Positions 36,435 through 45,339 of a stretch of 64,000 nucleotides of DNA are shown one piece after another. This DNA is from Opitutaceae bacterium. GTDB taxonomy: Bacteria; Verrucomicrobiota; Verrucomicrobiia; Opitutales; Opitutaceae. Numbering within the stretch: position 1 is the first letter of the stretch; each line of letters opens with the position of its first letter. The stretch is from NCBI GenBank assembly GCA_028280945.1, contig JANQKV010000014.1:103691-167690 (forward strand), written 5' to 3'. The notes under the pieces are model-generated. The model had not been told where the DNA came from. It searched no databases and worked only from the letters and a program-made list of their open reading frames with translations. The translations under genes and the position numbers were made by a program.

Positions 36435-37853
36435 GTGGAAGACCTGACGTCCTTACTCGACCAAGCGAAACGCCTTCAATTCAGCATGCCTGAATTGGAG
36501 CAAAAATTTCGAGTCGAACGATTCGAGACCACGTTGAATCGCGTGCGCGGCATATTTATCGCGGCGATACTGGTGACCGCGGGAACGGGCTTGCAGGAAG
36601 TGGATGTCCTGGCCGATCGCGGGTTGCACGAACTCGTCGCTCTCTCTTTCAGCCATCGTTTCCTCGGGGCCATTCCGATTTACGCGGTGTTGCTGGCAGC
36701 GACCTGGCTGCCCGGTTCGCCCTGGCGCAGCAGCCTGGTGCTGGGGGTGGGCGTCACCGCCGCGATCTGGTCTTTTGGCCTGCTGCGCTGGCAGGGGGCG
36801 GCCTACCTGGAGCAGCAGGCAATCGCAACCATGGTGCTGCTGGACGTTGTGGTCTGCCTGCTGATCACCGTGTTGACGCTCCCCCTGCCGTTTAGCTCGA
36901 TGGTGGCGGTTGCGATCATCAGCATTGGTGGCATTGCCGTGTTTTTTGGTTCCACCGTGTGGCAGGAAGTGCCCCGCATGCAGGGCCAGTTTCTCGGCAG
37001 CGCCCTTGGCCTGGTGTCGTTCGCCATCCTGCTGCAGTGGTTTCGGGAACGTTGGGAGCGTCGCCTCTTCGCCCACCGGGAGCACGCGGAGCGACTCAAT
37101 CAGAAACTATCCCGTCTGAACCGGGAAAAAAACGAATTCATGACCATCGTGGCACACGACCTTCGTTCGCCCCTGACCATCGTGAAATACCACGGCGAGA
37201 TACTGCAGACGAAACGCATGACCACTTTAAAAAAACAGCGGGCTTATGCGCAAATTCGCGAACAGGCGCAGCGCATGCTGAACCTGGTCAACAACTACCT
37301 CGGAACCCACGCCTTGGAGACCGGAACGGTCCGCATCGACCAAAAACACCTGAACCTCGCTGACGTGGCCCGCCGGTTGCATCAATCCCTTGCCCCGCAG
37401 GCTCGGGCGAAGAGGCAGTCGATCACGCTTTCACTCTTCTCGCGCATGGTATGGGTGATGAGCGATGCCGCAGTCCTCCATCAAATTGGAGAAAACTACC
37501 TGAATAATGCGCTCAAGTTCAGTCCCCCGGGAGCCAACATCCAGCTGCAAGTCGAATCCATCAACGGCGGGGACCGCACGCGACTGAGTGTCGCGAACGA
37601 AGGGCCGAGTATTCCACTGGCCGAACACAACCGTTTGTTCCAGAAGTTCGGACGCACCAGTGCCAAACCGACCGGCGGCGAAACTAGCCACGGACTGGGA
37701 CTCGCCGTGGTCAAGGGGTTGGCGGAGCGGCTGCAGGTGGAGGTTGGCTTCGAGTCCTCGGTCGAACGGGGAACCACTTTTTGGGTGGAACTGCCGGTGG
37801 TCGAACCTCCGGTGAAAGCCTCCCCGGTGGCACAGCCCTCGAATCCGACCTGA
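36435..37853 (+). CDS. Membrane sensor histidine kinase
   Basis: A 472-residue kinase starting at GTG 36435. Residues about 37-215 hold six membrane helices (for example FLGAIPIYAVLLAATWL and AIATMVLLDVVVCLLITVL), with no large periplasmic domain, so the signal is likely sensed in the membrane. The phosphoacceptor is in FMTIVAHDLRSPLTIVKYHG, with N box ENYLNNALKFSPPG and G2 GETSHGLGLAVVKG. The G1 motif reads ANEGPSIP, without the usual Asp. An OmpR-type regulator follows after 526 bp on the same strand and is its probable partner. Confidence 0.9.
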   Translation: MEDLTSLLDQAKRLQFSMPELEQKFRVERFETTLNRVRGIFIAAILVTAGTGLQEVDVLADRGLHELVALSFSHRFLGAIPIYAVLLAATWLPGSPWRSSLVLGVGVTAAIWSFGLLRWQGAAYLEQQAIATMVLLDVVVCLLITVLTLPLPFSSMVAVAIISIGGIAVFFGSTVWQEVPRMQGQFLGSALGLVSFAILLQWFRERWERRLFAHREHAERLNQKLSRLNREKNEFMTIVAHDLRSPLTIVKYHGEILQTKRMTTLKKQRAYAQIREQAQRMLNLVNNYLGTHALETGTVRIDQKHLNLADVARRLHQSLAPQARAKRQSITLSLFSRMVWVMSDAAVLHQIGENYLNNALKFSPPGANIQLQVESINGGDRTRLSVANEGPSIPLAEHNRLFQKFGRTSAKPTGGETSHGLGLAVVKGLAERLQVEVGFESSVERGTTFWVELPVVEPPVKASPVAQPSNPT

Positions 37854-38379
37854 ACGAAGGGGGTTTTGTGACGGCGAGTTCGTTGTTGAATGCTGAACCC
37901 GGTCATCAAGACCACTCAAACGCCGTCCGGATTCTGATTGATTGGAGCGGCACTTGGGAGCCGGACCCGTAGGATTAACCCGTCCGCCTCGTCGGTCTCT
38001 CGAGGTCGGATCAGCTGCGTCCGGCAACCACGGAATTTTGCGAGTCTTTTGTCCGAATCTCGGGGATAAAACCGCTTTGTATTTCAAACGTTTGTCCCGC
38101 TTTTTCCCTCCGGCGTTTCCGCCATTCGCTCGGCAACAGGCACGACGAACACCGCTACGTCGCCCACCCGTTAACTTTCCTGCAAGATGATGTCCGGAAT
38201 TTTTTCCAAGAAACCCACCACTTTGGGCAATAAACCGGCCACCTGCCCGTTAGTGTGTGAGTCAAACAAACACGGCGCCCCGACAGCCTCTTGGCTTTCA
38301 ACGCGAAAATGAAAACGCATCTGCCCTCCCTCCCCACTCCGGCCGGCCGGACAGACAATGTGTCGTCGCCAAAGCCACT
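37854..38379. other. Spacer between histidine kinase and response regulator, no gene seen
   Basis: 526 bp. Short frames on either strand lack a credible ribosome-binding site and family sequence. The right end contains the regulator's leader. The length is unusual for a two-component pair on the same strand and suggests that the regulator has its own promoter, but no clear promoter boxes were seen. Confidence 0.4.
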
Positions 38380-39066
38380 ATGAGACTGTTGGTGATCGAG
38401 GATGATTCTGTTTTCCGGGAGCAACTGGCCGGCATTCTACGGGATGAAGGATATGCGGTGGACGAATCCGACGATGGAATAGAAGGGCTCTACAAAATCA
38501 TCCACATCGACTACGATCTGATTCTCCTCGATTTGACTCTCCCCGGGCTGGACGGCGCCGACGTGCTCGAACGAGCCCGCAGACTAAGAAGTAACACTCC
38601 CATTTTCCTGCTGACCGCGCGGGAAGGCATCGGTGACCGGGTGCATGGATTGGACCTGGGCGCTGATGACTACATCGTGAAAGGGGTCCACCTGGCCGAA
38701 CTCAAGGCCCGCGTGCGGAGCATCCTTCGCCGGGGCTCCCGGATCTCCAGCAACGTACTCAAGGCCGGACCATTGACTCTCGATTTAGTGACCAAACGCG
38801 TCAAACGCGCCGGGAAGACCATTGCACTTACTGGCCGAGAATACAGCATCCTTGCCACGCTGATGCGAAATCTCGACACCATCGTCTCCCGCGAGGAGCT
38901 TTACCATCGCGTTAAAGATGAAGTCGATGACTCGATGTCCAATCTGTTCGACGTGCATGTGTGCAGACTGCGCAAAAAACTGGGCCAAAACAGCATCCTT
39001 ACCGTTCGAGGACGGGGATTTATTGTTCAGGGAGGCGCAGCTAGGAACGACCTCTCAGCCAGTTAG
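38380..39066 (+). CDS. OmpR-family response regulator with altered KP motif
   Basis: A 228-residue response regulator; ATG 38380 begins MRLLVIEDDSVF, the standard opening, while the upstream in-frame ATG adds an unrelated leader. Phosphoacceptor Asp51 is in ILLDLTLPGLDG, with Thr79 and Lys101. The residue after the Lys is Gly102 instead of the nearly universal Pro (DDYIVKGVHL). The C-terminal winged helix is normal (LTGREYSILATLMRN, then SNLFDVHVCRLRKKLGQ). It probably pairs with the membrane kinase upstream. A Lys-Gly junction could change the active-state switching. Confidence 0.92.
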   Translation: MRLLVIEDDSVFREQLAGILRDEGYAVDESDDGIEGLYKIIHIDYDLILLDLTLPGLDGADVLERARRLRSNTPIFLLTAREGIGDRVHGLDLGADDYIVKGVHLAELKARVRSILRRGSRISSNVLKAGPLTLDLVTKRVKRAGKTIALTGREYSILATLMRNLDTIVSREELYHRVKDEVDDSMSNLFDVHVCRLRKKLGQNSILTVRGRGFIVQGGAARNDLSAS

Positions 39067-39306
39067 TCCGTTCGAGCCGTTTCCGGCCTCGCCAGGAGTA
39101 TTTCCCGGTCGTCATGACCAAACTGGTGCTAAAGGGAGCGGATGGTTTCCGCGAACAGCACGGTGAACCTGGCCGTAAGCGGGAATAACATGCTCACAAC
39201 AACTGCGTCATACACCACCAACGGCACGATGGATTTGTCGCGAACCAACAGCTCGCGGCGAGCAGTTACACGCCCATCAGCTCAGCTTCCTGCTTGAGTT
39301 CGGGAA

Positions 39307-39700
39307 GTGACGTCGGGATCGGCGGCACGACCACTTCGCCGTCCGGCGTGCCCACGTTCACCGTCGGTGCGCTCAAGACCGATACCGGCAGCGACGGGAC
39401 CGAAACGGGCCTCAACGGCGGACGCCTTCGGGGTGTATCAGCGCACCACCGTTGCCGGAGACAATGCCTGGGGGCCCTACACCCCCGCCATCATCGATCT
39501 CACCAACGGCTGGTATACCTTCACGGTGGATCAGCTCAGTGGGTTCGACTACGCACTCGCCGCCGTGCCGGAGCCGCTGCGCGTATGCGGCGGTGGTGGC
39601 TTTGGTCGCGTTGGGCTTCGTCGCAACTGTCGACGACCGCGTCGGGCGGACTCCTAGCAGCGGCCTTCCTACCAGGCCACCCTTTAGTCTCCGGATAGCC
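39307..39700 (+). pseudogene. Decayed PEP-CTERM protein gene
   Basis: In one frame the sequence reads GVYQRTTVAGDNAWGPYTP and DLTNGWYTFTVDQLSGFDYA up to AAVPEP. The hydrophobic helix of the tag continues only in the next frame (AYAAVVALVALGFVAT), so a frameshift lies within the tag near 39582. No good start was found; the upstream 200 bp looks like degenerate coding sequence. It is therefore a broken PEP-CTERM gene, not clearly a copy of the three intact paralogues. Confidence 0.6.
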
Positions 39701-39734
39701 ATCGGGCGGGCAGGAGGGTGGAATGGGGCGATCA

Positions 39735-40000
39735 TCGAAAACGATCCATAGGCCCCAGGGCCGGAGAATCGCCCGGCAGGAAGTGGTGCAACCTTCAAGC
39801 AGCTTTTTTGCCGACGTCATCGGCTTCACGAAAACGAGTTTTTGATCACCGGTTGTCGGCGCACCCGGCACCGGTGGACCCAGTGGGTGTGGCCTGCCTG
39901 GTGTGGTTTCGTCGAAACGAAGTCGAAGCGGACCTGCGGCCGATCGAGAGAGGGGCGATGACGACATCGAGGGTCGTCGATTCCGCTCGGGTGAAACGGG
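39735..40000 (+). pseudogene. Decayed copy of the 117-residue protein at 46095
   Basis: The DNA aligns with 46075-46300. In frame one sees FCRRHRLHENEFLITGCRRT, against FCRHYRIPESEFIITCYRRT in the intact gene, followed by a one-base loss before CLVWFRRNEVEADL, visible in another frame. The start codon is altered. Like the intact copy, it directly follows a PEP-CTERM reading frame, so the gene pair appears to have been duplicated as a unit. Confidence 0.6.
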
Positions 40001-40117
40001 GTGCAATCACCCGGGGCCCCTGCGCCCGTGGTTGACGGGATGCCTCTCCGGGTCTATCGGTCCCGCCCATCTGCCCGAGAAGGCGCACCCGACTGATCCA
40101 CCGACCCCTCAAAAGCT

Positions 40118-40702
40118 GTGACTGCCATCCCTCCCTCCCCGTCCACCGGCGCCCCGTCGAGCCCTGCGGATTTCGATGCGCCGTCCGATGAACTGTTCCA
40201 GAGTGTTTATGCCGAGCTGAAGAAACTGGCCCGCCATCGCGTGGCCCGCGATCCCGCCAGCGGTTCGCTGGGTGCAACATCCTTGGTCCACGAAGTTTTT
40301 CTCCGACTCTCGTCGGATAAAGAGCGGATGAGTCGTTTTAAGAATAAAGCCCATTTGTTCGCCACGGCGGCGGAGGTGATGCGGTGGATTCTCGTCGATC
40401 GCGCCCGCGCCCGCAAACGGCTCAAACGCGGCGGTGATGTCACCCGGGCATCCCTGCCGCAGTCGGACATCCTTGCCCCCACGAACGATGACATCCTTCT
40501 CATGGTTGATGAGGTTCTGGACGAGCTGCAGGCCATCGATCCGGAGAGCGCGGACCTGGTGAAAATGAAGTTCTTTTCCGATTTTTCGTTTCAGGAAATT
40601 GCCGATGCCACCGGGGTTTCCTACCGGACGATTACCCGGCGCTGGGCTTACGCGAAGGCCTGGCTGAAGCAGGAGTTGAACTCGGACGTTTTCGGGGATT
40701 GA
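40118..40702 (+). CDS. ECF RNA polymerase sigma factor (TIGR02999-like)
   Basis: A 194-residue ECF sigma factor starting at GTG 40118. Region 2 has ELKKLARHRVARDPASGSLG and TSLVHEVFLRLSSDKERM, and the segment AEVMRWILVDRARARKRLKR is typical of the TIGR02999 group common in Planctomycetes and Verrucomicrobia. Region 4 is FSFQEIADATGVSYRTITRR. It is convergent with the large Ser/Thr kinase, 18 bp between stops. In such phyla these sigma factors commonly adjoin Ser/Thr kinases rather than anti-sigma factors, so the kinase may control its activity; that link is inference from context. Confidence 0.92.
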   Translation: MTAIPPSPSTGAPSSPADFDAPSDELFQSVYAELKKLARHRVARDPASGSLGATSLVHEVFLRLSSDKERMSRFKNKAHLFATAAEVMRWILVDRARARKRLKRGGDVTRASLPQSDILAPTNDDILLMVDEVLDELQAIDPESADLVKMKFFSDFSFQEIADATGVSYRTITRRWAYAKAWLKQELNSDVFGD

Positions 40703-40720
40703 TCGGTTCCGGACGCCATT

Positions 40721-43700
40721 CTACCGCCCGTCCCGTGAGCTCCCCAGGGCCGCCTTCTCCCGGCTGAGGAGAACTCCAGCGGTCGCGTCCCAAACCATCA
40801 ATGCTCCGGCCCGGTCAACCGATGCCAGGCGGAGCCCGCCCCGGTCCCAGGCCAGATCACGGATGTCGCCCTCATGTCCGGTCAGATCCAGGAGCGGTTC
40901 ACCGTTGGCCCAGTCCCAGATAAAGAGGCGGCCATCCACTCCACCCGCCGCCAGGCGATTGCCGTCCGGGTGCCACGCCAAGGCGCTGGCGGTCCCTCGT
41001 TCGCCTTCAAACTCCCGGACCATTCCCGGCGCATCGATCGACCAAATCGAGATGGTGCCGTCCGCGTAGGATGTCGCCAGATGGTTTCCCTCGGGATGCC
41101 AGGCCTGGGCCTCCAGACGTGAGTCCGCCGTCCCGGCATCTGGAAAACCCGGAACGGGTTCGCCGGTGGCGGTCGACACCAGCCGCATTTCGCCGCGCTC
41201 CCCCCAGGCCAGGGCGAAGCGTTGATCCGGGCTCACGGAAATCCGGTTGAAGGCACCGGCGGTGTCATCGTCCGCCTGCCACCCGGGTTCCACGGCCGGC
41301 TTCGGGCCGGTATCGACGCGAAACAGGCTGCCGTCCGCTTCCAAAAGCAGGACTTCATTGGGCGCCGACCATGCCACCGCCGTCGGCACGATCGGACCGA
41401 TATCGATCCGGGCCTTGGACTGATTTTCGACCGGATCCGTGATCTGAAGATAACGCCGATGGTGGTGCGACAGGATCCGGGCGACCCTCCGGTCGTAGGG
41501 GTTCCATGCCCACAGGTTCGGATCATCCATCGGCAAGGTTGTCGACCATAGCTCCCGGCCATCCGCCGCCATCAGCGAGGTGATTTGTCCCGCGTCCGTT
41601 CGGCTGATGATCTCCATGCCGTGTCGGCTCCAGTGAACCGACGCCAGCGGTTGTTCGGCCGTCCACAAAACCTGCGAAGCTGCCGGCAATCCGTGGCGCC
41701 AAATCCCGATGTTACCCTCCGTGTTGCCCGCGAGGATGGAGTGGGCTTCGGCGCTCCACGCGGCGGCGGAAGGAATGCCGCCAATTTCCAGCAGCCCGTT
41801 GTGAGAGCCCAAGGCAAAATCCAGCAGGAACAACCACTCATCGTTCTCAATGGCATTGAGCAGAATGGGATCGTCGGGATGCCACGCCAGGGCCGTGATC
41901 CTTCCCCGGATGTCGTCATCGATGTTGGCAACCCGTCGCCCGCCGGGAACCCCCCAGATCCTGATCGCCCCGGACTCGCTGCCCGTGGCCAGCCAATCAC
42001 CGCTCTGCATCCACGCCAGGGCACTGACCGGGCTCGAATGACCGGCATAGACCTCCAACGGCGCGTCGGGCCGGCCGACCTCCCACATGAACACGTCGTG
42101 GGATGGGCCCACGCCGGCCAGATAACGACCGTTCGGGCTCCAGGCAATGCGTTCAAGTTCGACGGGGGGATGCATGGGCTCACGCAAACGTCGGGGCCGG
42201 TCCGCGTTGGACCAGATGCCGATGGTATTGTCGGTGCCCAGGGCGGCCAGGCGAAGGCCCACCGGACCCCACGAAATCGACCGGGCCGGGGCATCTTCGG
42301 GCAGGTCCGCGATCCGCTCGGCGGTCTGGGGATTCCAAAAGACCACCCGGCCGGCTTTGCCCAGGGTAACAATGGTTTCTCCATCCGGGCTCCAGGCGGA
42401 ATAGTGATGTTCGTCACCGTCCATGAACCGGCGGCCCGACACCCGGCTCAGGGTATCAAACATGATGGTACCGGTGGGATTGCTCAGCAGGAAGGACTCA
42501 CCGAAGGGGGAAAAGTTGAGCGAGTTCACCCTCCCCTCCCGGCTGAATTTGATCGGGGGCAGGTTGTATTGGCCAAAGGTGTAATACCATTCCCAGTCCC
42601 GAAAATCATCCTCGCCCGCGCCCGGCCGCAGGGCATTCAACAGGGTTTGAGCCCCGATGGGCGGCAGGCTGCGCATGTGGGCCGCCGTCGTGACCAGCCG
42701 CAGGTTGGAGGCGTAGGCGAGGCGTCGGTTCGCGGAGGCCTGGCGTTGGGCCAGCTCGGCCGCCGCGACGGCTTCGGCCTGGGCGAACTCGGCCTCCGCC
42801 CGGGCGTTTTCGGCCCGCGCCCGCAGCGTCGCCTGCTGGAGCGCGACCAAGGGCCCACCCACCCCGAGGGATGCGATCAGGAGCAGCAATGATCCCAGCA
42901 AACCGGCATGCACCGGCTTCCGCTTGATCCACTTCCAGGTCCGTCCAATGGGAGTCTGGGCCACGATCGAAATGGGCCGGTGGTCCAGCCAGGCCTCCAG
43001 GTCGTCCGCCAACCGGCCGGCCGAGACATAACGATCGGCCGGGTTTTTCTCCAGGCACTTGGCCACGATGGTTTCCAGGTCGCGGTCGATGCCGGGGTCC
43101 ACCGACCGCAGCCTCGGGGGCGTCTCTTCGACCAGAATGCGCAGCGCGCTCATGAAGGAGTTCGCCTGGATGACCGGCCGCCCCGCCAACACTTCAAACA
43201 GCATCGCCCCGATGCTGTAGATGTCGGTCTGGGCGGACGCTGCGATGCCGGTGTCGCCCACCTGTTCCGGGGCCATGTATTTCGGGGTGCCCAGGATTTG
43301 GCCGGTGAGGGTCAGGCCGCTGCCCTGCCGCGGATCGTAGGCGAGGCCAAAGTCACTGATGTGCGGCTCCTGTCCCTCTCCCAGCAGGATGTTGTCCGGC
43401 TTCAGGTCCCGGTGAAAGATGCCACGATTGTGGGCGACCTGCATCGTGTGGGCGACCTTGGCGACAAGGCTGACCGCTTGGCGGCGGTCGGCGTGCAACT
43501 CCCCCATGTGGTCTCCCAGCGTGCCCCCCGGAAAGTAGGTCATGCTGTAATAGTCATGCCCCTCAAAATGGCCGATGTCATACACCGGCACGATATGCCG
43601 GTGCTGCAGATTGGCGGCGGCCTCCGCCTCCCGGCGAAAACGCCGGCGACCCGCGCTCGTCATCCAGGTCGAACCCAGGATCACCTTCACGGCGACCTCG

Positions 43701-44068
43701 CGGTTCAGGCTGGCCTGCCGGGCCCGGTAGACGACCCCCGTGGCTCCGCGGCCCACCTTCTCCAGCAGCTCGTAGTCCCCCAGCCGCACAATGGAGTGGC
43801 CCAGTTCATCCATGAAGCGGGATTCCCTCTGGATGTCATTGGCCAGCTCACCGATTTCCTCCTCGACGCCCGGAAGCCTTTCCCCGTCGAGAAAGTGGCC
43901 GGTTTCGCCGCTGGATCGCAGAAGCGCGCGGACGCGCTCAAGCAGCTCCTCATTTCCCCGGCATTGTTGGATCAGGAAACGCTCCCGTTCCTCCGCGTTC
44001 TCCCGTTCCAATGTCGCCAGGAAGATATCTTTCTCACTGTGGGGAGCTGCTGGATCGGAATCACTCAT
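40721..44068 (-). CDS. Ser/Thr protein kinase with C-terminal WD40 propeller
   Basis: A 1115-residue membrane protein. Residues about 97-365 form a Hanks-type kinase domain: glycine loop GRGATGVVYRAR, catalytic VAVKV, HRDLKPDN, DFG and APE motifs are intact, so it should be active. One membrane helix follows at about residues 390-415, then an Ala/Glu-rich coiled coil (430-465), then roughly ten WD40-type repeats to the end (for example SPVSALAWMQSGDWLATGSE and GTASALAWHPDGNRLAAGGV). The propeller would lie outside the cytoplasm or act as a scaffold, depending on topology. Convergent with the ECF sigma factor gene. Confidence 0.93.
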   Translation of the reverse strand: MSDSDPAAPHSEKDIFLATLERENAEERERFLIQQCRGNEELLERVRALLRSSGETGHFLDGERLPGVEEEIGELANDIQRESRFMDELGHSIVRLGDYELLEKVGRGATGVVYRARQASLNREVAVKVILGSTWMTSAGRRRFRREAEAAANLQHRHIVPVYDIGHFEGHDYYSMTYFPGGTLGDHMGELHADRRQAVSLVAKVAHTMQVAHNRGIFHRDLKPDNILLGEGQEPHISDFGLAYDPRQGSGLTLTGQILGTPKYMAPEQVGDTGIAASAQTDIYSIGAMLFEVLAGRPVIQANSFMSALRILVEETPPRLRSVDPGIDRDLETIVAKCLEKNPADRYVSAGRLADDLEAWLDHRPISIVAQTPIGRTWKWIKRKPVHAGLLGSLLLLIASLGVGGPLVALQQATLRARAENARAEAEFAQAEAVAAAELAQRQASANRRLAYASNLRLVTTAAHMRSLPPIGAQTLLNALRPGAGEDDFRDWEWYYTFGQYNLPPIKFSREGRVNSLNFSPFGESFLLSNPTGTIMFDTLSRVSGRRFMDGDEHHYSAWSPDGETIVTLGKAGRVVFWNPQTAERIADLPEDAPARSISWGPVGLRLAALGTDNTIGIWSNADRPRRLREPMHPPVELERIAWSPNGRYLAGVGPSHDVFMWEVGRPDAPLEVYAGHSSPVSALAWMQSGDWLATGSESGAIRIWGVPGGRRVANIDDDIRGRITALAWHPDDPILLNAIENDEWLFLLDFALGSHNGLLEIGGIPSAAAWSAEAHSILAGNTEGNIGIWRHGLPAASQVLWTAEQPLASVHWSRHGMEIISRTDAGQITSLMAADGRELWSTTLPMDDPNLWAWNPYDRRVARILSHHHRRYLQITDPVENQSKARIDIGPIVPTAVAWSAPNEVLLLEADGSLFRVDTGPKPAVEPGWQADDDTAGAFNRISVSPDQRFALAWGERGEMRLVSTATGEPVPGFPDAGTADSRLEAQAWHPEGNHLATSYADGTISIWSIDAPGMVREFEGERGTASALAWHPDGNRLAAGGVDGRLFIWDWANGEPLLDLTGHEGDIRDLAWDRGGLRLASVDRAGALMVWDATAGVLLSREKAALGSSRDGR

Positions 44069-44550
44069 GATGAGTCGTCTTACCTATTAAGCGTATTTCT
44101 GCCCCATATCTGGTCAGAAAGCGGGCAAAAAGATGTGGGCAGGATTAAAAACGGCCCGGGATGAGCGCGGGGTAAGGCTACCGCGCCCGGGCCGGCCCCG
44201 GGGCTGGGAACCTGTGCTTTTCCGGGGGCGGGCACGGTCCTTCCGGTTTTTTCAACTTTTTTGCCCGGAGTCGGGGAGGCATGCCGCTTTGACCGATTGA
44301 TGGAACCCGTGTCTTTCCTCACAATCGCGTCCCGTTCGGCCCCCAGTGGTTTCAACCCCCTGGCCCGACTCGACTGTTTGCATGGGACCAAGGGAAATCT
44401 GAACCCGAACGAAGACGGGTTTCGCTTTTGTCCTGATTTTTTTGCTCCCGCTGCCCTCCCAGGCGCTCACGAGACAAGTCGTCATCCGGGGTGGTTTCCT
44501 CCGCCGGCCGGTCAAAGCGGGGCCATCCTTCGGTGAATCCTGATCGAACC
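44069..44550. other. Spacer upstream of the PEP-CTERM pair, no gene supported
   Basis: 482 bp between the divergent kinase and the PEP-CTERM genes. A short plus-strand frame at 44418-44540 reads GFAFVLIFLLPLPSQALT, like a signal peptide, but has no start codon and an in-frame stop just upstream, so I consider it a degenerate piece. Promoters for both flanking genes are expected here; none is obvious by eye. Confidence 0.4.
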
Positions 44551-45339
44551 ATGACCATGTCCAAACTCATTCGTCTGGTGACCCTCTGCGCGGCGCTGGT
44601 CGGGACGGCCGCGGCGTTGCCGGCCCAAGTCACCCTTTCCATCACGTTTTCCCCCGTCCTCGAGAGTGGAGCCGACCCGGAGGGGTTTGCCTCGTCGACT
44701 TGGACGATGAGCTTTGCGCTGCCGGAGACCTATGGTGGGGGCGCGGCCTCAACCACGGTAGCCCGCGTTGCGACCGGCACGCTGACCATTGCCGGCTCGG
44801 CGAGCCGGGACGGCACCTACACCATCACCGGTCAAGTGGGGGACTTTGGTTTTTTCCCCAATATTGGGGGCGCCCTTCTCTTTGCGTATACTCCGTCTAT
44901 CGACGACAACACGTTTTCATTTGCGGGCGTAACGGTAAGCGATTTCGCCGCCGACGGGCCCAACATTACCAATACTCGGCCGCCGGTAGGGTCTCCGGTA
45001 TCGGTCGACCACTTCCATGGCGCGACGATCAGCAGCACCACAGATGCCAGAGGTATCAACTCCTTTGCGGTCAATAACGGGTCGGACATCTCCCGCTACA
45101 CCTTCTCCAACATCACGCTGACAGCCGTCCCGGAGACGGGCACGTATGCGGCAATCGTGGGTCTGTTCGCCTTGGGCCTCACCGCCACCCGGCGCCGATC
45201 CCGGCGGCCGATCCCGGGCAGTTTGGTCGAATCTGGCGACAGATTCCGCCGGGGGGAGGGTGACGTCGCTCCCCCCGGTCCGCCGATGCCTCAAACCCCC
45301 TTGCCACCCCGTCATCCTTCAACCTTCCGGTTGCCGTGA
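44551..45339 (+). CDS. PEP-CTERM-like exported protein (paralogue 2, PETG variant)
   Basis: A 262-residue exported protein. Signal peptide VTLCAALVGTAAALPAQ, then VTLSITFSPVLESGADPEGF shared with the paralogues at 30186 and 45336. The sorting region reads VPETGTYAAIVGLFALGLTA followed by RRRSRRP, so Pro in PEP-G is replaced by Thr while helix and basic tail are kept. After the tail about 40 Pro/Arg-rich residues follow, unlike normal tags which end there; this may reflect loss of the original stop. The start is ATG 44551, with 44557 as alternative. Overlaps the next gene (GTGA). Confidence 0.85.
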   Translation: MTMSKLIRLVTLCAALVGTAAALPAQVTLSITFSPVLESGADPEGFASSTWTMSFALPETYGGGAASTTVARVATGTLTIAGSASRDGTYTITGQVGDFGFFPNIGGALLFAYTPSIDDNTFSFAGVTVSDFAADGPNITNTRPPVGSPVSVDHFHGATISSTTDARGINSFAVNNGSDISRYTFSNITLTAVPETGTYAAIVGLFALGLTATRRRSRRPIPGSLVESGDRFRRGEGDVAPPGPPMPQTPLPPRHPSTFRLP

